NCBI GenBank assembly: GCA_023231475.1
Contig: JALJEE010002808.1
Coordinates: 1 to 25,762, forward strand
Reading direction: 5' to 3'
Length of the DNA: 25,762 nt
Source of the DNA: Seison nebaliae
Taxonomy: Eukaryota > Rotifera > Pararotatoria > Seisonacea > Seisonidae
The position numbers were made by a program, and so were the translations under genes. The notes beneath the pieces are model-generated. The model did no database searches. It was not told the DNA's origin and saw only the letters and a list, made by a program, of their open reading frames with translations. Shown here one piece after another: positions 8,283 through 17,919 of this stretch. Position 1 is the stretch's first letter, and each line of letters begins with the position of its first letter.

Positions 8283-10171
8283 ATGTTCTTCTCAATTATC
8301 TTATTATGCATTATTGCTTACTTAACTTATCGATATTTCAATAAGAAATCTTCATGTGTCGACAATTTACCAGGTCCGAATGATGGATTCTTATCATTGA
8401 TATATCGGACAAGGGTTTAATATTTCATTCATTCCCATTCAAAATATTTCAATGTTTCAGGGCGGTTTGCACAATTACGACGCACGACAATTTGAGAAAT
8501 ATGGATATGTGCAAAAGTTTTACCTCCCCATTAATAATTTGGAATTATAATTTGAAATGTTATTTAGACAACGTTTCGGTGATACTACAGGAATTTATCT
8601 GGGAGAACCGGAAATGTTGAAAGATGTCTATATTGGAAAATTTCCTGATTTCCAAGATCGATATGTTAGGAACTTATTTAAAATAGGCTTAATGCCATCA
8701 ATTGTCAATTGACAGAGATTTGAAGCGTTTTCAAGTGAGGGAGTCTTCAAATATATTCTTTCCAATTTGGAAGGCGAAGAATGGAAATTGGCACGCACTA
8801 TGATGTCTCCCGTTTTTTCAACAGGCAAAATTCGAAGAGTTTCATTTCTATTAAATTCATTATTTTCGTTTAATTTTTTTATCTGAAGACTATGCCGAAA
8901 GTGTTGGAAATCGTCACTGATGATTTGAAGAATACACCATTAAATCAAGATATCGATTGTCGTCTATTTTCCGAAGAATTAACATTGGACTTAATTCTCT
9001 ATTGTGGAATGGGAATTAAATTACAATCTTCCAAGAATTCAGATCATCCATTGATCAAACATAGTCGATCATTATTCCAATTTAATGTAAAAGATCCGAT
9101 GATCTGGATTGGATGTTCATTTTCCTTTTTCTCAATCAATTCTCATTTACATTCCTTGATTTAGTATTGCTACCAAGATTATTTGAGCTGATTCAAAGAA
9201 TATTCAGATTTCGTTATTTCTATACGCCTGGCCTCCGATATTTGGAGAAATTCATTGTAGAATCATTAGAAAAACGTCGAGCACTTGGGGAATGTACTTC
9301 GGTTTTTTCACACTTTTCCACTTTCAATATTCTTCGAAATTTCGTTTTAATAGAAAAAAGGAACAATCGATTTTATCGATGCAATTCTCGAAGCTGAGAA
9401 GGAGAATAGCGAACTGGCTAAAATGCCATCAGAATATACTGTTGCACAACCGTTTATCTTCTTGTTGGCTGGATTTGATACTGTTGCCGGTGTCATATCG
9501 TTCGCTCTCACCAATCTCTCTCTTTATCCTCATTATCAAGAGAGAGTACGAGATGAGATTGAAGAGATTCGTAGCAAATTAGGAGAAGGCGAGGAATTAT
9601 TCGCTTACGATAATTTGAAAAATATGACATTTTTGAAAATGTTTATTGATGAAAGTATCAGATTATTTCCAGCATTAATTCGGTTTCTTTTTAAAAAGAT
9701 GAATTTTATTTCTAATTATTCCCTAACTTAAAGCAATTCTCGAAAATGTACAAGAAGCACTCATTTAGATATGCCTGATGGAAGGAAATTGTTCGTTGAG
9801 AAAGGTACGCAAATCATCATTCCTGTCTACGCTCTTCATCGTTGTGAACGGTTTTGGGGAAAAGACGCAAATGAATTCCGACCAGAAAGATTTGAAGAAG
9901 ATTTCGAAAAAATCGTTTATTCGCCATTTGGTCATGGAAACCGTAATTGCATCGCTCAAAGATTTGCTGAATTGGAAGTAGTATTGGTCATTGGATACAT
10001 TGTATCCAAATTCAAGATTCTACCATCAGATAAATTAACAGTTATCATCATTTTGAAATATTTACTAAATTCATTCAATATCTTTAAAAGTTACCTTTGA
10101 AGTTGGGGAATAATTTGTTGCCGAGAGCGGAAAATGGTTTATGGATAAAATTGGAAGAATTGAAGAAATAA
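8283..10171 (+). CDS. Cytochrome P450, CYP3-clan-like, nine exons
   Basis: Exons 8283-8414, 8461-8510, 8568-8664, 8716-8838, 8889-9114, 9165-9301, 9354-9682, 9734-10040 and 10091-10171 give 493 residues, the normal P450 length. All P450 hallmarks are present: an N-terminal membrane anchor (about 1-19), a proline hinge (LPGP, 29-32), C-helix WKLAR (116-120), I-helix AGFDT (294-298), K-helix ESIR (355-358), PERF (415-418) and the heme loop FGHGNRNC with Cys437. The residue two after the Cys is Ala rather than Gly, a common variant. It is expected to be an ER-bound heme monooxygenase acting on lipids, hormones or xenobiotics. Introns are 46-57 bp. Seven are GT-AG, but the second (8511-8567) works only with a GC donor; using the adjacent GT at 8509 would shift the frame. 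Poly(A) signal at 10265. Confidence 0.85.
8511..8567 (+). other. GC-AG intron in the P450 gene
   Basis: Exon 2 ends ...GGATATGT and the intron starts GCAAAAG; the acceptor is ttatttag. The 50-nt exon 2 plus the 97-nt exon 3 total 49 codons, joining KYGYV to QRFGDTTGIY as expected for P450s. The GT two bases upstream would lose two bases and break the frame. Confidence 0.65.
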
Positions 10172-10674
10172 TTATTTGGAACATAAGAAATTAGATAATT
10201 AGTAGGAGAAATATAATTTTCATTTTTTCTATTTTCTTATAGATACGTATGAGATATTATATTGAATAAATTAAATTTTCATCATTTATTTCTATATGGT
10301 TCAATTTCCATATTGCTTCTCGTACTCTGATTTATTTACGTGATGAAATCGACATTGAAAGAAAACTTATTAAGGATAACTTGTACAGTTATCTCATAAA
10401 ATATATATACAATACAAATATATGTATCTCAAGTTTTATACAAAATTTTTTATAATTACGTCAAATGTATAGTGAATTTTACCATTTAAATTTTATACAG
10501 ATTTCGTAATTGTGTAATTAAAATTTTACGATAATAATCATAATAATAAGAAATAAAATAATAAATAATTTGATATAATTCGTGTAATGTAGGTACGACG
10601 AAATAATTAGGAAGACAAAGAAATAATTTGTCAAACATAACTTACATAATGACAGTTATTCGGTTTATTCATTC
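10172..10674. other. Intergenic between P450 and tRNA
   Basis: AT-rich. Only the P450 poly(A) signal (AATAAA, 10265-10270) is noted. No other gene is seen. Confidence 0.5.
10265..10270 (+). terminator. Poly(A) signal of the P450 gene
   Basis: AATAAA lies 93 bp after the P450 stop. Confidence 0.5.
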
Positions 10675-10746
10675 GGGGGTATAGCTCAGCGGTAGAGCAT
10701 TCGACTGCAGATCGAGAGGTCCCCGGTTCAAACCCGGGTGCCCCCT
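10675..10746 (+). tRNA. tRNA-Cys (anticodon GCA)
   Basis: A 72-nt cloverleaf can be folded by eye. The acceptor stem GGGGGTA pairs with TGCCCCC. The D-arm is GCTC/GAGC. The anticodon stem TTCGA/TCGAG holds loop CTGCAGA with anticodon GCA. The T-arm is CCCGG/CCGGG with loop TTCAAAC. The discriminator base is T, as is usual for cysteine tRNAs. There is no intron. A run of six T at 10748-10753 gives a Pol III terminator straight after the gene. It looks intact and functional. Confidence 0.95.
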
Positions 10747-10747
10747 A

Positions 10748-10753
10748 TTTTTT
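10748..10753 (+). terminator. Pol III T-run terminator of tRNA-Cys
   Basis: Six consecutive T residues start two bases after the tRNA 3' end. Confidence 0.75.
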
Positions 10754-10877
10754 GAAATTTTCTATAAATCTTACACAACATCATCCAAGTGATAGTGGTC
10801 AAACAAAAAAAAGAGGAAAATTTACAAATGTGAAAGTATTTAAGTTGAGGAGGAAGAATGTGAGCAATGACGAAATT

Positions 10878-11216
10878 ATGAAAACTTTTCACTTTCTACT
10901 TTTCTTTCAACTTCTTCTCTATGTTTGTTCATTGGATCTGGTTAAGAGACGTAAACGAAGTTTCAGTAGTCTTGCAGCATTCTTACCAAACGTTCTAGAT
11001 AGTGTTCGAGATCTGATACCTGGAAGGTCACCAGCTCAAGACGAAGTGAATGAAAGGACGAATGAAATAATGGAGAGAAAGAAGAAATCTAAAAAACCAA
11101 TAAATATTATTGTTGCACCGGTGATGAAAGGTGAAGATGATGATAATGTTGTACAGCAAAATTATGTAACATCATTTGATGATTATGATAGAAAAGGTCA
11201 ACAGTATTCATATTAA
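10878..11216 (+). CDS. Small secreted or precursor-like protein, unrecognised
   Basis: The first ATG in this frame is at 10878 and gives 112 residues. The open frame extends upstream to about 10752 but without another ATG. Residues 1-18 form a strong signal peptide (MKTFHFLLFFQLLLYVCS). A basic cluster KRRKR at 24-28 follows, a plausible furin or prohormone-convertase site. The rest is hydrophilic, with a lysine cluster (ERKKKSKK), an acidic run (EDDD) and a tyrosine-containing tail. No cysteines remain in the mature part. This layout suits a secreted peptide precursor, but I recognise no family. Poly(A) signal at 11448. An additional 3' exon or a longer 5' end cannot be excluded. Confidence 0.5.
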   Translation: MKTFHFLLFFQLLLYVCSLDLVKRRKRSFSSLAAFLPNVLDSVRDLIPGRSPAQDEVNERTNEIMERKKKSKKPINIIVAPVMKGEDDDNVVQQNYVTSFDDYDRKGQQYSY

Positions 11217-11906
11217 CGTATTATCATATAATAATAGAAAAGACGACGACACGATTAGGAAAGTGTTCATTCGAATGATTCAAATCATTGTCATCATCGT
11301 CCCAAATGAGAAAGTTATCCAGATTATCTGTATGTCATTGTGCAATTCCTCATTTATCATCAAGAAAATTATCTAACTCACCTACCCATTCCTCATTATC
11401 GTCAATCCCATCATTATTAGATGAAAAAAATGGTTATTATTAAGTTAAATAAATTTAATTTGCTTCAAAAAAAATTTTAAATATTTTTACCCATTTTTTA
11501 AATTTTTACCAAATTTTTGGAAATTTCCAATAAATTTCCCGAAGGTAAATTCCATACATGATCCTTTTTTTTCCATCAATTTTATTTAATGGCAATAAAT
11601 TAATGATGATAATGATGTTGTGATTCATTATTATGATTCGTCATTCGAAAAAAAAAGACATAGTCAATGACATACATTCATTAATTGTGTCGTCGATTTG
11701 GTGTGAGGCTGGTCGTTGTCGACGTGTTCCTTCCTTCTTCCTATTATTTTAATTATTGTCGTCATTATATTGATTGATTATGGGAGAAAACTAAATAAAA
11801 TTAATAACATTAATAAACATGTAATTTATAAACGAGTCATTTAGAGTCGAAGGAATGGCAGCGTCCGTTGTTCCATTCGAACAAAGGACGTTCCCGTTTC
11901 ACTAGA
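11217..11906. other. Intergenic / 3' and 5' flanks
   Basis: It holds the poly(A) signal at 11448-11453 and the leader of the next gene. The short upstream frame starting at ATG 11855 (16 codons) overlaps the leader of the 11907 gene and may be a uORF. Nothing else is supported. Confidence 0.45.
11448..11453 (+). terminator. Poly(A) signal of the small secreted-protein gene
   Basis: AATAAA lies 231 bp after the stop. Confidence 0.4.
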
Positions 11907-14900
11907 ATGAAGAATAATTCACAAGTCGAAACATGTGCGACGACACGACCAAAGAAGTTAATAGAATATTATGATCCTTACACCATACGATTACATAGTT
12001 ATTTGGTACGTGAACAGACGGAACGATACTTGAAAGATCCTGATCGAATTGAGACATATATCGAAGATGATCGTTGTGGAACGCAAGTATCGAAGAATAA
12101 ATCTATAAAATTAAAACAGAATAATTTATCAAAATGGCAATTATTGCAGAATAAGTTTAATTTGAAAGAGTTTCGTCGCGAATTCGCACCTCATATAAAA
12201 ACAAATAATTACGCCGTTAACACTCGTCATCGAACAATGAAGAATAAATCTTGTCGAGAAGACACGTCGAAGAAGAAAACTCACAAGGAACAATTAGACA
12301 GCAAACATCAATTATCTTGGCAACGACCGTTATACTTACCTCCGCATTTGTTACAGAAGAGCAATCATTCGACGACGTCAATTAATCAGAATTCTTCAAC
12401 AATCGATATCAATTCAAACCAACCGGAAAATCAGGAACACGTAGACAACATGCAAACCATACGTCAAATGAAGAAGAAGAAATCGAAGAAAAATAATGAT
12501 CCAAGAACAACGAATATCGATGCGGCCTCCGAATTTCGACGGAGTATTTCCGTCGACGAATATCATTCCGAACAATTATCAGGAAATGAGACTGATGAAG
12601 GTAATTCCGTCATATCTAATCAATGTCAAGTTAATAATGAATTTCGTCAAAAGACTCATTACATTAATAAGCACAAAACGATTAAATCGAAGAAGAAAGG
12701 TGACCGATTTGTGGTGACGAAATATGCGAAACGACGAGATATCATTCATTGTAAAGATGACGTACCGACCGGTTTCCGTTATGATTTGACAACGGGAAAT
12801 AAAACGAAGATTTATGATGAGAAGAATGGCATTGTGGTAAAGAGGAATGTTGTAGTAAGTAATGAAGCGACGAATAATGAAATAAGAAATGATAGTGAAT
12901 TGAATAATCGTTCATTTTCAAAAGAGGATGGAAATGTCATGGGGGAAACATTGGCAGCAATTACTTCAACAAAATCGTTGAATACTTCAAGGACGTCTTA
13001 CTCTAATTGTTGCGTTTCAGTTGACACGATTGATGGTTGTATATCATTCCCACAGAATCATGATATGACAACCGAATTAAAAGATATAAAACGTTATTCT
13101 GTCACGCCGAGAAACTGTTCGAATTACATGGGCTCCCAATGTAGTGGTGTGACGAGTAATTCGATGAAAACAGTTGAAAATTCAAATGAAAATTTCATAA
13201 CAAAATCATTAATCATTCCAACAATAACAACAACACTAATTACAACGAATTCATCACTTAGTCGTATCAATCAGTTGGATAAGATATTGGAGAAGGAGAA
13301 TGATGGAAAAGGAAGGAAATATAATGACGACGATATTTATAGTTGTCGAGATGAAAGTTTGAAGGATTCGGAAAGTAATCAAAACAAATCGAATAATTAT
13401 GATACATTATCATTAAATGAACAAAAAACGAATATGACGATGGAGAAAATCGGAAAGAATTCAATGAAATTACGATCGTTTCGAAAGTCTGTCTCAAAAA
13501 TGAAGAAGAATTTCAATTCCCCTATCACCCCACCAGTTACACCGACTGGAACTGAAAAAAAAACTTTTCCAGAAAAGGAAAAGAAAACGAGTGATATCGT
13601 TCCATATCCAAATCCGAAGAATTCTTCCATTCGTAAATATTTCAAAAAGAGAACGAAACGTCAATTGAAGAATAAGAATCGAACGATTATTGACAATAAA
13701 GGAATGTTAACTTCCAATCTTGATATCTCGTCATCACCACCAACGGCGACTGATCAACAATCAACAGAAGAGAAAGATGAAATGAAGTCGTTAGATAGAT
13801 TAATGAATGAGACGAAATTTAATTTTAAATTAACAGAAGCGAATGATGGAGAGAATGTGATGAAAGAAGATCCATTCATTTCATCGCCTCATCCCGAAAC
13901 ATCTTCAATATTCGCAAATGATTATGAAGAAGAATCGAATAATGATGATATAAATAATTCGGAAATTTCAAATAATTCAGTCGTTTATAATGAAATAAAA
14001 AATAATAACAGTAATAATATTTGTAATAATCAAAATATGAATAATAATAATAATATTATTCATGACAATCTACCATCGTCTTATGTTGGAAAATCATTGA
14101 ATAGAAATAATAGAAAGATGAATCCTCATAAGAATTATAGACAACCAGCAGCGCGAGGTTTCTTTCCACTAGAGGACTCTAATCGAAGTTATTTAAATTT
14201 AGCCAAAGAATTCATACAACGACCATTTCTCAATTCATCAACTACGACAGAAGATGAAATACTTCCCATTTCAACTCATCAACTTCCAGTTATTTATACG
14301 GACGAAGAATTAATAGCGGAATTCAATGAAATTGATGAGAAGGAAATCGATCGTGCAGTTTTAGAAAATATCAGATCATCTTCATCCTCATCAACCAGAT
14401 CAACATCATCATCTCTCTCCTCACTATCAAGTTATTATGAAATAGAATTAAGGTTTTGATTAACACTCTTTCAGATGAGAGTGAAGAAGTTGCGAAAATC
14501 AAACGGAAATGGTTCGAAAATACAATAAATGATATTAAAGATTCGATGTTCGGAGATACGAAAACAAATTATTCGATTTCTATCAATGATTATTCTGGAA
14601 ATAAATTACCATCTCCAACTAACTCAGAAGTGCAATCAACCGACGATTTATTGGATAAGAATGAAATAGTCAAAATCGGAGAGAAAACTGTAATAAGACA
14701 AGGCAGTTTCATTAGCAAGTCAGATGATGAAGAAACTGTCGTTATTCAACAAGCAAAACTGACGAAAATTAATTCGATAAAGAAGAACGGAAATAAATAT
14801 TTCGGTGGAGAGAAATTGGTGAATATAAATGTCTTTAAGAAAGTCCCAATTGGAACGACGACCACCTCGAAAAAATCGGTTCAAAGTAGTACCGATTCAT

Positions 14901-14929
14901 TTGCAGTAATAAGTTCTGATGAAATTTGA
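11907..14929 (+). CDS. Large low-complexity basic/Asn-Ser-rich protein, unrecognised
   Basis: Two exons, 11907-14430 and 14475-14929, joined in phase 1 across a 44-bp GT-AG intron, give 992 residues. The frame is open from 11832, but 11907 is its first ATG. The N-terminal 95 residues look ordered (YYDPYTIRLHSYLVREQTER; KWQLLQNKFNLKEF). A compact patch about 290 residues in reads PTGFRYDLTTGNKTKIYDEK. The rest is rich in Lys, Asn, Ser and Thr, with a proline patch SPITPPVTPT, an Asn run near residue 710 and a Ser-rich stretch at the end of exon 1. The second exon starts NESEEVAKIKRKWFENTIND, which looks helical. There is no signal peptide or membrane segment. An intracellular scaffold or adaptor is possible, but I do not recognise a family. 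Poly(A) signal at 14974. Confidence 0.65.
14431..14474 (+). other. Intron (44 bp) in the 992-residue protein gene
   Basis: Starts gttattatg and ends ctctttcag. Removal joins two long open frames in phase and bypasses the stop at 14457-14459, turning SSLS into NESEEVAK. Confidence 0.75.
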
Positions 14930-14973
14930 TTTTTCGTTGACAAACTCTCATTTTCAACACGATTAAATTTCCG

Positions 14974-14979
14974 AATAAA
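14974..14979 (+). terminator. Poly(A) signal of the 11907-14929 gene
   Basis: AATAAA lies 44 bp after the stop, inside the 62-bp gap before the convergent gene ends. Confidence 0.5.
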
Positions 14980-14991
14980 TTTCATTAGAAT

Positions 14992-17124
14992 CTAATTATT
15001 TCGACGGAATGGGGTGGAGGTTCGTGAACCAATAGCTCGATTGAAAATTGATTCATCCAGATCTTTAAAATCGTCAGAGTCGTCTGAAAGAATATTTTTA
15101 TCATTCCGTCTATCATCAATATATAATTTTTCGTAAATATCATCATCATCGTCGTCTTTATCATCTAGTTTAGGTATCAAAGTATTTTCATTTTTAGAAG
15201 TTTGTTTAGAATTTTCTCTTTTTTTCATTGAATTTGTTTTGAAGAATTGGGAATAATCTATATCGTCATCATCATCATCATCATCCACTTGAGGTTTGGG
15301 GGATTTGGAGAACGTTGAATGTCGTTCAGAAATTTCTCTTTTTTTCATTGAATTTGTTTTAAACAGTTCCGAATAATCTATATCATCATCATCATCATCA
15401 TCATCTACTTCAGGTTTTGGAGTGGTTTCATTTTTAGAAATTTCGTTTTTTTTCATTGAATTTGTTTTGAATATTTCCGAATAATCTATATCGTCATCAT
15501 CATCATCGATGTTAGGTTTTGGAGATTTGGGGAATGTTGAAATTCTTTTCAAAGTTTCCTTTCGCTTTACGGAAGGTCTATCAAAAAGTTGATCATAGTC
15601 AATATCATCGTCATCATCTTCATCTTCAACTAATTGTAGATTATTATTTGAATTAGTTAAAATTTCAATTTTTGTTGACGGTTTATTATTATTTCTTTCT
15701 TCATGTTTTATTTCGGAGACATTTGAAAATTTCTCACGATTCTCATTCTCATTTTCAATTATTTTATTTTTCACTAATTTATCATCAAAAAAATGTTCAT
15801 ATATTTCGTCGTCTTCGTCGTCATCATCTTCATTATCGATTTGTTTCGGTGGGTCGTCTAATAGTTTTATACTTATTTCCTCTTTTACCGGTGACAATTC
15901 CATAACTTTCTTATTGGAAATATTTTTCTTGTCCTTGAAAATTTGTTCATAAACATCATCATCAAAATCGTCGTCATCAATATTAATCATACCTAGATTG
16001 GGTTTTGGAAGTACCGTAACAATATGATGAGATTTCTTTAAATGAACTTCATTCATTTTCGAAGATGAAGATGAATTATTAAATTTGGATTTAATAACAT
16101 CAATCAATGAATCTTCGACAAAACTGTCGAGAATTAATTCGTCCTCCCAATCCATTTCCACAATTCCATTCGAATTCAAATTCTTCTTTGTCGATTCTTC
16201 ACTGAGAAATTGGGACTCAGCGGAATGATAATCTGCTGAGGAAGTAACAATTGATGGATTTTTAACTATTTGAACTTGTTGAACTCGTTCTTGAATTGTT
16301 TTCTTATTTTTCAAATGATCTTCCAATAATTCTTTATCGAATTTCATTGAATCAAAAATTTCATCTTCCTCATTTTTCTCTTGACGATTCTGTGTAGCTT
16401 CATTGATGATATCATGTAAATCGAAATCGAAATCATTAGTATCACTACTTGATTCATCTTCAATTTGGAGGTCTTTAAGTAATCCATTTCCGTTCGATAT
16501 TTGTTCATCTTTATTTTTAAGAGAATATTCTCCCGATAATGATTTCAATAAATGTTTATCATTATTACAATCGATTACTGATAACGCATTATTATTATTA
16601 TCGTTAGTAACATCACAATATTCTCCTGAAAACGAATTAAACATTTCATCCATCTTCATTTCAGTATCGACTTTCATCGAAGATTGATTGACATTAACAT
16701 TTTCACTTTTCACAACACTCTCATTAAATGAGGAGTCGTTCAAGAATTTTTTGAAAGAATCATTCATAATATCCATTAAAGAATCATCCGCTTCCAATTG
16801 ATATTCCTTCTTCATAATTACCGGTTGATTTTTAAAAGAATCTTCGAAAATTTCTTGCGATTCCTCATTGTCATTCATCGTCTCGTCTTTTTCCGGTTGT
16901 TCACTCAACTCAAAAGTATTTTGTGGAAGAAATTCTTCTGGATGATTTTCGAGACCAAAATTCATATTATAGTGAGTGGGCGCACTCGATGGTAATTGAG
17001 AGATGATAAAGTCATTCTCAAAATTTTCATATTTCTTACTCTCATTCAAGTCCTCATCATCGTCACTGTCACATATACCACCATAAAGCTTTCTCCAATT
17101 CACTCGTAGATTGCTGGGACCCAT
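14992..17124 (-). CDS. Acidic protein with seven Asp-rich tandem repeats, unrecognised
   Basis: An intronless 710-residue frame with ATG at 17124. It is strongly acidic and Ser/Asn-rich. The C-terminal half carries seven copies of an acidic run followed by an aromatic motif, D(4-8)-I-(D)-Y-[SDE]-[EQK]-x-[FY], at about residues 383-397, 432-446, 501-514, 540-553, 574-588, 614-628 and 654-667. The three most alike are followed by FKTNSMKK and separated by Ser/Lys-rich linkers (STFPKSPKP, STFSKSPKP). Earlier, the phrase S-[FL]-SGEY occurs twice (164-169 and 195-200). The N-terminus has MGPSNLRVNWRKLYGG. There is no signal peptide or membrane helix. Acidic-plus-aromatic repeats can be histone- or protein-docking motifs, but that is inference. 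The convergent neighbour's CDS ends only 62 bp away. Confidence 0.7.
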   Translation of the reverse strand: MGPSNLRVNWRKLYGGICDSDDDEDLNESKKYENFENDFIISQLPSSAPTHYNMNFGLENHPEEFLPQNTFELSEQPEKDETMNDNEESQEIFEDSFKNQPVIMKKEYQLEADDSLMDIMNDSFKKFLNDSSFNESVVKSENVNVNQSSMKVDTEMKMDEMFNSFSGEYCDVTNDNNNNALSVIDCNNDKHLLKSLSGEYSLKNKDEQISNGNGLLKDLQIEDESSSDTNDFDFDLHDIINEATQNRQEKNEEDEIFDSMKFDKELLEDHLKNKKTIQERVQQVQIVKNPSIVTSSADYHSAESQFLSEESTKKNLNSNGIVEMDWEDELILDSFVEDSLIDVIKSKFNNSSSSSKMNEVHLKKSHHIVTVLPKPNLGMINIDDDDFDDDVYEQIFKDKKNISNKKVMELSPVKEEISIKLLDDPPKQIDNEDDDDEDDEIYEHFFDDKLVKNKIIENENENREKFSNVSEIKHEERNNNKPSTKIEILTNSNNNLQLVEDEDDDDDIDYDQLFDRPSVKRKETLKRISTFPKSPKPNIDDDDDDIDYSEIFKTNSMKKNEISKNETTPKPEVDDDDDDDDIDYSELFKTNSMKKREISERHSTFSKSPKPQVDDDDDDDDIDYSQFFKTNSMKKRENSKQTSKNENTLIPKLDDKDDDDDDIYEKLYIDDRRNDKNILSDDSDDFKDLDESIFNRAIGSRTSTPFRRNN
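15124..15978 (-). repeat. Seven protein-coding acidic repeats (ATC/GAT-rich)
   Basis: The DNA shows clustered ATC/GTC triplets (Asp codons on the minus strand) about every 40 codons in the last four units. The three central units share TNSMKK-coding sequence almost base for base (tttcattgaatttgtttt recurs on the plus strand near 15223, 15343 and 15451), which points to recent tandem duplication. Confidence 0.8.
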
Positions 17125-17919
17125 TTGTTCTAAACTGAAATTTTAAACGTTTCAAACGGTCACCATACTGGATAATAGATTAAAATTAAAGAAGAATTTT
17201 AAATAAATATTTTAAAATATTAATTCAAATTTTAAGTTTATTAGACATGCATTCTTCCTTCTCATTATCGCTCTTCTTCGTCACTTGTTTGCTCTTCCAT
17301 CGGTCGATCATCAAATTATGACGTGACTTTTTTTCTCTTTTAATTTTTTATTAAGTCACAAGAAACGAGAAGTTTTCAATTGAGTGTTAGAGAAGTTTTA
17401 GAAGAATAATGAGAAAAAAAGTTCTTTGAAAAAAGATTATGAAAATTCCCTTCTTTCTCCAATGACATTCAATTAATTCAATTCATTATAAGAGTATTAT
17501 TTTTCCAATTTTTCTCTTTACGAAAAGAAGGAAAAGAGAGTTTCAACGAAGCAAATTTGTTTTCATAAATTTTATGAAAAATTGAAAAGACGTCAATGAA
17601 TGATTATATGGAGAAAGTGAATTATGGCAATCGGTTAATGATCGAAGTTGAATCAAATAAACGGAGGGTAAGTATAAATTTTGTTCGTTGAAAAAAAGGA
17701 AGATTTTGAGACAGAAAATCTTCAACTTTAATTAATTAAAAATCATTTTTAATTTATTCTTCTTTTATTCTCACAATCGCAACATCTCTACATCTCTACA
17801 AATAAAAATTCATTCTAAATAATATTTTACAATTATCAATTAAATCTTTCTTGAAAACGGTCAAATTGAAAAGATTAAGGTATTAATCGAAAATATATTC
17901 AAATTCATATTATCTTCTA
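17125..17919. other. Shared upstream region of two divergent genes, with a possible upstream exon
   Basis: The acidic-repeat gene and the pantothenate kinase gene diverge from this 795-bp gap. It holds a short frame from ATG 17596 to 17667 (24 codons, ending NKRR) that runs straight into a near-perfect 5' splice site AGG|GTAAGT (GT at 17668). This may be an alternative first exon or a 5'-leader exon of the kinase gene. I could not find a convincing matching acceptor before the kinase ATG. On the minus side, a cag at 17137-17139 (read on that strand) could be an acceptor just upstream of ATG 17124. Confidence 0.35.

Noticed and set aside
8509-8567. P450 read as a pseudogene because of a frame shift at intron 2
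   Set aside because: Every other exon is in phase and all catalytic motifs are intact, and a GC donor two bases away restores the frame, so a rare intron is the simpler reading.
15124-15978. CRISPR-like spaced repeats
   Set aside because: The periodic repeats are protein-coding acidic units in a eukaryotic gene, with variable units and no uniform spacers.
15672-16995. Several plus-strand frames opposite the acidic-repeat gene
   Set aside because: They arise from the antisense of Asp/Ser-rich codons and show no domains.
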